Assembly: GCA_037349105.1 (NCBI GenBank)
Contig: JAYJMM010000118.1
Coordinates: forward strand, 2,913,501 to 2,977,500
Direction of reading: 5' to 3'
Origin: Limnomonas spitsbergensis
Taxonomy: Eukaryota > Chlorophyta > Chlorophyceae > Chlamydomonadales
DNA: 64,000 nucleotides
This document shows, piece after piece, positions 9,605 through 18,627 of the stretch; positions within the stretch are counted from its first letter, which is position 1, and each line of letters starts with the position of its first letter. Below the pieces are notes generated by a model. The model did no database searches and was not told the origin of the DNA. It worked only from the letters and a program-made list of their open reading frames with translations. The position numbers and the translations under genes were made by a program.

Positions 9605-10054
9605 CTAGCGCAACATCATATCCAACCGAGCGATACACATGTCGATGTCGCATTCTCCTCTTTCGACAGGCTCGCTTGCTATGTCCGTACGGGCATAACC
9701 AAAGATCTCCTGCAGTGCAATCACACGCCTGCACTGCGCGTTTGTTCGAAGAAGGAGGTGCGCCGATATGATTCCTGCTATTCGTTCGCTTCGCACCGGG
9801 CGTGACCCCTGGTGTCACTTCACGATGTGTTTCTCCCGTAAGGACGCAGGTCCCAGGGCCATCCATCTCGATTACGCAAACCACCTACCTATCTTGACAA
9901 CGATAGCACAGCCCCGTACTGAGGGCAGTCGAATATTGCACATCCCTCAGCTCACCTTCTTCTTACGGATCAGCGCGAAGAGCAAACCACCGCCCAACGC
10001 AGCAACTGCGACGATCGGGCATGTGATGACCAGCACCTTGGCTACCGTGTTCAT
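9605..10054 (-). CDS. Small single-span membrane protein, family copy B (two exons)
   Basis: Exon 1 is 10054-9956: 33 codons from ATG, a hydrophobic span from about residue 4 to 29 rich in Val, Ala, Leu and Gly, ending RKKK, then donor GTGAGC. Exon 2 is 9709-9605, after acceptor CACTGCAG: 34 codons starting EIFGYARTDIAS and ending DMMLR, TAG. Both sides of the 246-nt intron are phase 0, giving a 67-residue protein. An N-terminal span followed by a basic cluster suggests a signal-anchor with an acidic cytosolic tail. The span resembles copy A (6608-6714) and copy C (17803-18096). I do not know the family; function is unassigned. Confidence 0.55.
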
Positions 10055-10647
10055 TTCGAAAATATGGGCTGGTGGAGGAAGAGGGAACAATGGATATTTT
10101 GTAAGCTACACCCCAGGATCAGGCTTTTTGACAGGAAATCGGTGCTGTAAACCCTAATACCGGTACCGGTAGAGCTGGTGGACCCACTGCGGCATCCGCG
10201 CACTGTGTGCCACTGCGGTAGACCAGGAAGCGGGACCTCCGGAGTGTAGCAATGGTGCGTATACCTAGTAGTTGCGTGTATCGTGTAGTTCATCCGTTCG
10301 GCCTCATGCTGTCTCCTTCAAGCACCTCATCTGCTGCCTTCCAGTGTCAGTATTGGACAGTTGCTTAACAGTAGTTTGCACCTGGCGTTTTGTGAGAAGC
10401 CAAAAGCTCAGGTACCCTGTAAATGAAGGATGAAAGGGGCAGGGACGCGTACTTTGCATGCTAGAGCACTAACATTTGCAGATATAATGCTTATTGGGCG
10501 CTGAGAAGGTGCATGGGACATCCCCGAACCCATTTCAGTCCCTAGCCTAGGAATTCAACCCGGAAACATGGTCCATTGGGTGCCATGAATTTCCATGTCT
10601 GCCTTTCCTGGTGCAAGGGGGGGTAAGGGGCAATTAAGCGGAATCCC

Positions 10648-10769
10648 GGCGTACGAGGTCAATCGAAGATTATGATTATGCAAGACTGGGCCAAGCAAGA
10701 TCTTAATAAGATTCCCATGCAGAATCTTATAAAGCCTTGCCATAAGATTCTGCATGGGCGTACGAGGTC
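10648..10769. repeat. Short hairpin insertion between 13-bp direct repeats
   Basis: GGCGTACGAGGTC occurs at 10648-10660 and again at 10757-10769. Between them is a perfect 17-bp inverted repeat, 10714-10730 against 10742-10758, with an 11-nt spacer. A further copy of the inner ATAAGATT lies at 10706-10713 and could pair alternatively with 10723-10730. A run of A's follows at about 10780-10795. The direct repeats could be a target duplication of a tiny foldback element. Confidence 0.5.
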
Positions 10770-10795
10770 GGCCCCAACTAAAAAAAAAAAAAAAA

Positions 10796-11564
10796 GGGGG
10801 CATCCGGTGTAGGGGTTACTGCGACAGCGGTGCCTGTTATGCCTACCGGCCAAGGCTGCCCCCGTTAATCACCCTTTTCTAGCAGCTGCTCCTGAAATCC
10901 TGTAGGAGGGTCGATTTGGGTATGGACTGAAGACATGTACCGTAGATACCGACAAGGCTTCTCTGGTCTGTTCTACTGGGTCGCAACGACTGATTCCAGA
11001 ACTGCTGTTTTTACACACTCACAAGGCCAGGGAATTAGGGCTATCATGACTCATCCAGCTGTGTCCCTCAAGCTGCCATGAAGCTTTTGCGTAAATATTT
11101 TGGCTGAGAGCATCATGAGTGAGGAAGGCACTGCAGGGACAACACCAAGCGGCCGCTGTAAGCATTGGACTCAGGTCCAAGAAAACTGTGTCATCAACAC
11201 ATGTGTTCATGAAATTCAGAATTTGAAAGATTGGTTTGTGCCGCCTCACTGTATCGTCTCACGCACTCCTGCCGTCCCTGTTACGTGCTACTCTTGTCAT
11301 GGTCGAACGCCAGCCTCCTCTCGCCCCTCACTATTCCTCCTCCCTAGCGCTTCTGGCCTTGTTTACTCCCCCTCCCCTCCACTGACAGCGCTTGCACCTC
11401 CACCCGTTATTTCGCCTGACACAGCACACCATCACCACTACACTCCATCCTTCCCTCTCTGTTGGCACTACACACAGGTATATTATACCCACGGCTCAAA
11501 CTCCACACCGCAATCAGAGGGTGTAATGCATGTTCGCATGCATGCCTTCACCTCCAGCATGACA
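10796..11564. other. intergenic, no gene recognised
   Basis: A long open frame on + (from 11100) runs through this stretch into a decayed retrotransposon tail. Its composition (Ser/Pro/His strings, no domain, no splice pattern) argues against a gene. Nothing else seen. Confidence 0.3.
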
Positions 11565-11785
11565 GTTGGGCGCCCACGCAACAGCAGGGCCCTGAGGTGT
11601 CGCATCATGAAATGCTCTCCTGGTGTCCTGGTGAGAGCCAGGGTGTGGTGGAGACACAGCCATTCATGCTCATGATTTTTTCCATGAGATGTGCTTCTGC
11701 TAGCGATGCTGGGCGTTGGGAGGATGTGCTACATGCTTGCGTCCAATGCCCTGCTGTCAAGGAGAAGCAAAGGGGCCTTGGGTAG
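11565..11785 (+). mobile_element. Decayed retrotransposon fragments
   Basis: 11565-11605 is a degraded family tail (AGTTGGGCGCCCACGC, then GGGCCCTGAGGTGT). At 11703-11785 a frame reads WEDVLHACVQCPAVKEKQ, which is the C-terminal zinc-binding region of the family's reverse transcriptase (compare VEDALHGCFQCPSV in the large copy). They are pieces of separate truncated insertions. Confidence 0.5.
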
Positions 11786-11824
11786 ACAGGCCCTCAGAAC
11801 GGTGTCACCGACTTCTGGTTGTTG

Positions 11825-12292
11825 TGAAGAGCACAGCCGACACTAGAGGGCGGCGCAGCGGTCAGCAGCGTGAAACACGCTGCTTTCAGGGATGTTGGGC
11901 TTGGGGAGACGGCGAGTATGTGGAGGACGTGCTACATACTGGCTTCCAATGCCCCAGCGTGCAAGATCAACTTATGGAGCGGGGATGGGCAGGTCCCCCA
12001 CGCAGTGCTAGAGACCTCCACGCTTTCTACCAGGGCAGACTGGGGTGGGATGCCCTGGCTTGTGCGGAGGATGAGGTTGAAATCGTTGAGACGCAGACGC
12101 TTCAGAGGCCGGGGCTTTCTGTGACTGACCTTCTTTCCCAGCCTTTTGTGTGTCCCTTGACTTTATTTCCTCTTTTATTTGTTTTCTGACCATGGATATT
12201 ATTTTTATTTATTTCCTCCCAACCTTTTAGTTGGGCGCCCACGTGGCCGAGCCTTTTGAGCTGGTTCCAGAGGTGTAACGTCATTGACCTTT
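11825..12292 (+). mobile_element. 5'-truncated retrotransposon copy, divergent subfamily
   Basis: A frame beginning STADTRGRRSGQQRETRC aligns with the C-terminal 90 or so residues of the RT at 886-5139, including the Cys/His cluster (CFQGCW, HTGFQC) and ERGWAGPP. It then enters a 3' UTR of different sequence from the large copy, but ends with the same tail (12230-12292: GTTGGGCGCCCACGTGGCCG to GTGTAACGTCATTGAC). Divergence in the UTR with conservation of the tail marks a sister subfamily. No target duplication was found by eye. Confidence 0.7.
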
Positions 12293-12399
12293 TTACTGGG
12301 GAAGGCATAGGGGGGAGGCCCTGTTTCTGTGGGAGAGGTGGCTCAACTTGAGGGGTACCGTAGAACGGGTTTGACTCAGCTATGAATTAATTATTGTTG

Positions 12400-12575
12400 G
12401 GGGTGCGCGGAGTTGATGAGCGGTAGAAAAGTAATTAACAACTGCTTTTGGGTGTGCGCGGAGTAGTGCTTCCGGCACAGAATATCAAAATTTCCAACTG
12501 CGCATGCGCGGAGTAGGGTACTTTTCACCTGCGCGACAAATTTGATACATTAGTTCTCAACAAGGGTGCGCGGAC
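12400..12575. repeat. Degenerate GCGCGGAGT-containing repeats
   Basis: TGCGCGGAGT, or GCGCGGA alone, recurs near 12403, 12453, 12504 and 12564, spaced about 50-60 bp. The sequence between is AT-rich and poorly conserved. It could be an old tandem array or a cluster of binding sites; no coding sequence is seen. Confidence 0.4.
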
Positions 12576-12949
12576 CCTATCCTTTATGGTAATTTTATTG
12601 ACCTGTGGAGGGTCAGGCTCTAGGGGCTGGGGTATCAGAAATCCTTTCCTTTTTATGAGGGAGGGTGGTTTTCATTTTGTCCATCTCTTGCTTGCTTCTC
12701 TTTAGTTTTCAACCCGGGAGTTGAGCTCTGACACGGCAGAGTGTTTGTCAGTTGGGCACAGAGGGGTACCATCAGTGACTGATGGCACTGCCATGTGTAC
12801 ACCTGGCTAAGGCTTCGGGGGAGGCTTTACTGGCTTCCTATTCACAATATATGACAGATGACTCTCTTTACTTAATTTCGGTATAACGCTGGTGGCATCC
12901 ATACCCAGGGGTTGAGGGATCGAATCCGCCACACAATCTTCTCTATTCC

Positions 12950-13391
12950 ACCAGCTGTATCAGGCTGAGAAGGGGTGGGATGCACTTGCTTTTGTGGATT
13001 GTGCTGTGGGCATTGTTGAGGGTAAGTCTCTAGGGATTCTGAGGCGCCGGTGTCGTTTGCCTTTCCGGCCTTCTCTTTTGGTCATTTTATTGTTTGTTGT
13101 TGTTGTTGTTTGCCCCCCCTTTTTTCTCTTCTCCCTTCTGATCAGTGGGGCGCCCTCGCGGCAAAGCAAGGGTAGGATACGCTTGCTTTTCTGGTCTTAT
13201 TTTTTACAGGCTTCGTTCATGGCTACTCTCTAGTGGAACTTTGGTGTCGGACTTGGTCTTCTTTGCCTTCCCGGCCTCTCCTTTTGTTCCTTCCCCCCCC
13301 TCTTCCTTTTAGTTTCTTCTTTTCTCCCTTCTGAACAGTTGGGCGCCCACGCGGCCGAGCTCTGAGCGGGCCCAGAGGTGTCACGTTATTG
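12950..13391 (+). mobile_element. 5'-truncated retrotransposon copy with target-site duplication
   Basis: It starts inside the last RT codons (CCAGCTGTATCAGGCTGAG, matching about 3304 of the large copy). It continues through the 3' UTR and ends with the family tail at 13391. It is flanked by 17-bp direct repeats with one mismatch (12933-12949 and 13392-13408, ACAATCTTCT then TATTCC). Its 3' UTR is uninterrupted where the large copy holds the palindromic element, so it serves as the empty-site reference. The stop codon region differs (GGTAAG instead of GGTTAG). Confidence 0.85.
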
Positions 13392-13408
13392 ACAATCTTC
13401 TATATTCC

Positions 13409-14290
13409 CCCGCCTAGAACGCCGGGTTCAATGTTCCTGCCCCCTCACAGAAGAGTATGACATGGCTGCACCATGGCCCAGGCTGAGCATGGTGTCACGA
13501 GGCAACAGTGAACATGAAGTTCCACTGCGCACAGAAGACACTTATTGGAGTGCTAAGTGCCCTTTATAGGGGTTAACTAGCGTGTGCAGGAGCGATAAAC
13601 TGCTGGCAGACAGTTAATCCTCGACTAATCCTCGGGTTACTGCACTAACCTTTGATGATTCCTCTCTTACTGTTGACAAAAGTTACGAAGTGAACTCGAT
13701 CCTGCTGGGTCTAGTTGTACTGAAGTCGGCTGTTGACAGTAGGAAATGGTATGGAACGGACTTGAGAGACGATCCAGCCGAAGTGATGAGCCGAAGAGGC
13801 GACTCTTTGATGAGGAGGATCGGCTGCTGGAGCAGTAAATCGACTTGGTAGCCAGAAAAGGCCTGGGTAGCAGCTCACAGTGTCGAATTATAGCCTAGAG
13901 ATAGAACTGTTGGATCTCGCAGTGTAGGGTATAATCGAGAGATAGAGCTGAGATGGATGGAGTAGAGAAGCTGATGCTAGAGATCACGAATAAGTGTAGT
14001 GGTTAACTAGAGATAATCGATCAGTGTAACGATCAAGGCCTGTTACTGAATGATGTGGTCTTGGAGAAATAGGATCAGTGTAGTGTAAACTAGAGATCTC
14101 CTATTAGTGCAGTGTCCTGGCCTTGATAAGAGGCCGAAATATCACAGTTGGACGTTAATCCCAGAACAGTTTACAGATAGCAAGAAAGAAAGAAAGAAAG
14201 AAAGAAAACGCCTGAGCGTGGCTTGAGGAATACGGGATTTTAAATGCCGTACACCGGTGATTCAACTTCGGTATGTTACTTGAGTAACAG
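13409..14290. other. non-coding, degenerate CTAGAGAT/GTGTAG repeats
   Basis: From about 13880 to 14110 the words CTAGAGAT (or CGAGAGAT) and CAGTGTAG recur with loose spacing, partly inverted. A (GAAA)n microsatellite lies at about 14184-14208. I see no exon here. Confidence 0.35.
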
Positions 14291-14830
14291 CACGTTTCCG
14301 ATTGAGGACCCCGGAACAAACGTGTACGACGGTCTTCTGGTCTTCGGGAGATTTCCGGGGAGGGTGTTTCTGCAAACACCCCGGAGCCACACACCGGAAC
14401 GTGAGGCCGCGTAATCTTGCGTGGTTCAGGGTTTACTGCGATATTGCCGAATGTGTGCCTATATGTTATCTGCGCTGTTGCTGCTGCTTCTGCTGCTGAT
14501 GATAATGATGATGATAGGGATGACTCGCTCGCGGAGTGACCAAGGCCGAGGCGGCCCGCGGCCTTTCTGCAGGGCCGCCCCCATCACTACCGCCCGATAA
14601 GTTCATGGGAAGAAAAATGCGGCGATTCATATTTATAAACAAAAGCTATTCGAAGGCCTGAAAATTCTCCGGGGTCTTTGGAATTTCCGGGGAGGGGGGG
14701 GGGTCCCCGGAAAAACAAGAGACGTACTGTACGACTCTTGGTGGTATAAAGGCTCCGGAGATTTTCCGGGGTCCAGTGTTTCAGCTCAAAACACACCGGA
14801 AACACCCCGGAAAGTTTCCGGGGTCCAATC
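14290..14830. repeat. Cluster of TTTCCGGGG / CCCCGGAAA short inverted repeats
   Basis: Copies of TTTCCGGGG or its complement occur near 14352, 14382, 14666, 14685, 14704, 14764 and 14800-14822, often in facing pairs. One is CACCCCGGAAAG directly followed by TTTCCGGGGTCC. The cluster also has facing GTGTTT/AAACAC blocks. No coding sequence is evident; the symmetry suggests miniature foldback units or a structured transcript. Confidence 0.5.
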
Positions 14831-14998
14831 AGAAACGCGCTGTAAGAAGAGAAGAATGCCTGGAGTTAGCTAGGCATCTTCTAAGTACCACAAACAGACG
14901 AAATCCGAAACCAAAAAGCGGTACAAGCCACCCATACATGCGGTGCACTCATACGTCGTGACAATGGTAGTTGAAGTTGTGCTAATCGTTCCCTCCCA

Positions 14999-15095
14999 GC
15001 CCCACGCGGTCGAGCGTTCAGCTGGGTCCAGTAGGTCAATGACGTGACACCTCTGGGCCCTGCTCAAAAAGGCTCAGCCGCGTGGGCGCCTAACT
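14999..15095. mobile_element. Two retrotransposon tails joined head to head
   Basis: A plus-strand tail (CCCCACGCGGTCGAGC to GGGTCCAGTAG, 14999-15030) is followed without a gap by a minus-strand tail (GTCAATGACGTGACACC to GGGCGCCTAAC, ending about 15093). The two terminal sequences meet at 15028-15036. Neither has any coding region attached. Confidence 0.55.
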
Positions 15096-15097
15096 TA

Positions 15098-17802
15098 AGG
15101 GCCCAATGGGTATGCACCGTTCTAAACTGAACTTAATTTGGGTGAAATGCCCCCACAGTGTCTCCCTGTGGACAAGTAATCAGAGGTGCTGCTGCGCAGC
15201 ACAAAAAACGGCAGAGCAGTCGGGCATGTGACTTTTCGGAGGGCAGGCGCAGGTGCGGATGGGGTCACTTGGACCCCATGCAAACATGTTGAAGGATTTC
15301 AAAATATTTGTCACAACTCTATCGCTGGGTAAGTGCGTGTTTTTAATCGGGGAGATTAATGTTGCGTTTCGAATTGCGCATAGAGAAGCGAAGCTGCAGC
15401 TGTCGACCTGTCGCGTGACACCAGGGGACAGCGTGACGACACCTTACGTCATCCGCTGTGAGATCCAGCCTTGGTAGCCGAGTTTCTCATTTCTGCACCT
15501 CGGCCTTTGAGGTCTGATAGGAATAACCTTTATAAATACATTCGATTGATTTGCGCTGTAGCGCGTAAAGTTTCCGGGACGTTCCAGAAACATCGGGCGG
15601 ACGGACTGACTGACGGATACGGGGTGACTCTGGGGGCTTCGACCCCGCGACCTTCGGCCGCCCGGGGGGGCTCTGCCGACTAATTGTGCATGGCACTCCT
15701 CTGGTCAAGAGATGGGATCCCATCAACCTGTGTTTGCCATGTCTATCGAACTTCCACTAATTGTGGGAAGCCACGGAATCAATGGGTGACTGAAACGGTG
15801 GCCACGAGTGCTTGGCTGCAGTACACTGGATCAGAAAGTCATACAGGAGGGCATGGATTACGGATGGAATTGTTAAAGCCCATGAAGATTTCAGACCCAT
15901 CATCCAGGGGCATTCGTTGAGATGAAGCCCACCACTAGGCGCCCTGCTGCCCTCGCTGCCTGAGAAAGTACGGAAGCACCATGAAGGCATACAGACTGAC
16001 CCCGACTGCCAGTGTTGCTAAATAATCAATACAGGTTGAAGAACTTCTTAGAAATTATGCAGATGCTAGGATCCCAAGTAAATCTTGGCTAGTAAAGTGG
16101 TCAGCAAAATGAGCCATGAGTTCTTCACTCCCATCCTGTTAGTCAGTCATCGTCAAAAGCATCCCAGCTTCACAGAATGCTACCATAATAAGTGCAAAAC
16201 ATGCAATCATGCAAGATTCATCTCGAATTTTCATTTGCGGCGGTGAATGATCCGCTAAGTAAGGCAGTACAGGGACAGTCAGCATGGCAGTACAGTCACT
16301 CTCAGGTGCCCATTCAGGTCAACTAGCAATGTGTCAGCAAAATCGCAGCCTGTTAAGAAGCGGCTGCGGGCGAGACCTTGCACAGCACTATCGTCAACCA
16401 TGGCTGTAGCTGTGTGGATTACTACGCAGTCCCTCTGGTGCCAGCCGTCACTCAGCAGCAGGTGACCAGAAAAGGACAGGCGCCATCGGCTAACCGGTTG
16501 AGCCCGCGACAGCTGTGTACACTCTAGGATAGTCCATGGACCTAACTTTATGAGGCGCTCATGCAGCCTTTATGGCCTTGGTTGCGGGTGCACTCAGTGA
16601 TCCGTCCTGCAGGCATTCAGGCGCACGGGATTTACACTTGTCCAGACAGCAATTTTTGATGGAAGTGGCCAAAAGGAATGAGCATTATCAGCCGTGTGGC
16701 TCAAAATTGGGAGAGATTCAAATTAAAATTGTTCAGGACAGGAAGAAAAGGAAACGGTTCAGTAATCATTTTGGGCTTCAAGTATTACCGTTGCCTCCGC
16801 AAGAAATTAATGTTAATTTGCCTTCGCGGCTTAATAAATGCTTTGACAATTAACTCATAGACGCATTTGCGGCTTCTCACGCAATAATAAACAATTGCTT
16901 GTCCGCGCGCGCGCACGCGCGTCATACCTTGTCCACACACCAGTACCGTACAGATGCACATGCAATATCTACACCGCGACTAGTTAACCTACTGTAACAT
17001 CGGCACTGCGCAAACCAAGTTTGAGAACCGTTCGGTGGGGTTTAGGCCTTTAGGGACAGTTGCCCAGTGCGGTGCGTGGCTTACAAAAGTATTGATTTCG
17101 GCCCGAGCGCCTTACAACAACGTGTTTTCTGCATACGGTATTCCGGTTAATAAACAAAAAAAAATTCTGGGCGTTCGCGGAGGCAAATAAAGTCTACGGT
17201 ATACTAGTTTCCTTATCGGTGCCCTGTGTGCCCATAGCACGAGCTCCTGCTTTGTTATTGTATCATTTACTTTATCGGTGCATGCCCACTGGAAGCTTTT
17301 GCTTCGGCTGCTGCTTTGGATCATAAAGTGTACGAGACCTTGTTTGCTTTTGTGCACTGATAAGCCTTACTTGATTCAGCTGCCTGCTCCTGTACTCCGA
17401 AGTGACAGGCCAGTGCATTGCAGAAAACTATCAGGGCAGGGGGCGTGTGGTACCTTGCAGATGCTACTCTAGGTATTTGGCTTGACGTCCTGCAGAGAGG
17501 ACATAACATGCTGTGATCATGTGTGGCCAGTCATCAATTCTTGCATGCAGACAGCAGCGTCTGCATGTGGTGAACAAAACTTGCATCTCACTTTCCTTTA
17601 GTTCTACCCCCTGGTCCTACTTTTAGAGAATGGCCTAGCACTGTCCTGAAGTAGAAAGCAAGCCCTAGTCCGCAGACGTCACTTCTGCCTCTTTTCATCT
17701 AACTATGTTTGTCTGAAAATACCGTGAAAATACTCAATATAGCCGGTGGCAGTGCGCTATCTCTTTGGTCGTGCCGTCCATTCCGTCGCCCCTAGCCCAA
17801 GA
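15098..17802. other. intergenic, no gene recognised
   Basis: Apart from an alternating CG/CA run at about 16895-16922 (capable of Z-DNA) I see nothing supportable in this 2.7-kb stretch. It may include the untranslated 3' region of the small minus-strand gene ending at 17803. Confidence 0.3.
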
Positions 17803-18096
17803 TCACACCTTCTTCTTGCGGAAGTGGTTCACGATCAGGCCTACGCCGATGGCCACCACAGCGACCACGTGGACCGATATCAGCACTATGTCTTGCGTCC
17901 CCATCTTGTTAGACCCGCCTCCAGCTCCTTTACCAATCGATGCCACCTTCTTCTTCTGGTTCCGCTGTTTACTCGAGGGCGCTTTTGTCGTTGAAGGCTC
18001 TACTTTGGGAGGGTGAACCAGCATCTTTGTCCTGTCCGTGACCTTGGGGAAGACGTGCTCTAGCTCCTCGGCCATGCGTTCCAAGATGTTGCCCAT
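17803..18096 (-). CDS. Small tail-anchored-like membrane protein, family copy C
   Basis: A single uninterrupted 97-codon frame runs from ATG 18096. The N-terminal third is helical and mixed-charge (MGNILERMAEELEHVF). The middle is basic and flexible (Lys/Ser/Gly). A hydrophobic segment at about residues 69-90 is followed by HFRKKKV at the C-terminus. One span close to the C-terminus is the layout of a tail-anchored protein, and KKKV fits a KKxx dilysine ER-retrieval signal. The span resembles copies A and B. The last codons also fit a splice donor (AAG then GTGTGA) at the position where A and B are spliced, so the protein may continue in an exon I could not find. Function unknown. Confidence 0.55.
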   Translation of the reverse strand: MGNILERMAEELEHVFPKVTDRTKMLVHPPKVEPSTTKAPSSKQRNQKKKVASIGKGAGGGSNKMGTQDIVLISVHVVAVVAIGVGLIVNHFRKKKV

Positions 18097-18598
18097 ATTC
18101 TTTAGAGGTGTTGATCGGAGATGGATACACGCGTCTATTTTATATTTAATGGGTATCAGTTAGTGACCGCCAGGTGGGAGGAATCGAGACACTCGCCGGA
18201 CTTGGTATGATTCGCCCGCCCCTCTTCTGTCGGCCTGTCCCCGTACATCATCAACGTGGGCCGATGATGCATCAGATATACCGCTTATCACCATACGCAT
18301 GTCACCATAATTGCTAGAAGCCAAACTACTGGTGCATCACAAATGGCAAACTTCCCTACTCAAGGGGTTCGTCCGGTCGAACGAAGGCAAGCCTGGTTGA
18401 ATTGACTAGTTCCATCGACTTGCATCATGTACCAGGGAGGTGTATGCATGCATTTGGCCTTTCCAATTACATTCTGTCCGATTATTATGGGCGCACCATA
18501 CGTCAATTGCATGCAAACATACCAAATATGATTGAGATGATGCAGCACCATGCAGCACATTACGGTAGGCAGAGATTGAAATTGCTAGTGAGCCATGG

Positions 18599-18603
18599 TT
18601 ACA
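18599..18603 (-). promoter_or_regulatory. TGTAA polyadenylation signal for the WD40 gene
   Basis: TGTAA is the usual poly(A) signal of chlorophyte algae. It lies about 25 nt past the stop codon of the WD40 gene on the minus strand. A second TGTAA overlaps the stop codon itself (18628-18632). Confidence 0.4.
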
Positions 18604-18627
18604 ACTGGGAAGCCTCACCCCAGGGAT

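Noticed and set aside
11100..11675. 191-codon open frame on +
   Set aside because: It runs into a decayed retrotransposon tail; Ser/Pro/His-rich composition with no splice or family signal.
12870..12935. tRNA gene ending at GATCGAATCC
   Set aside because: Has a B-box-like word, but the T-stem and anticodon stem do not pair and no A-box lies at the right distance.
16895..16922. CpG-rich run as a promoter island
   Set aside because: Only about 25 bp of alternating CG/CA with no gene nearby; reported only as possible Z-DNA.
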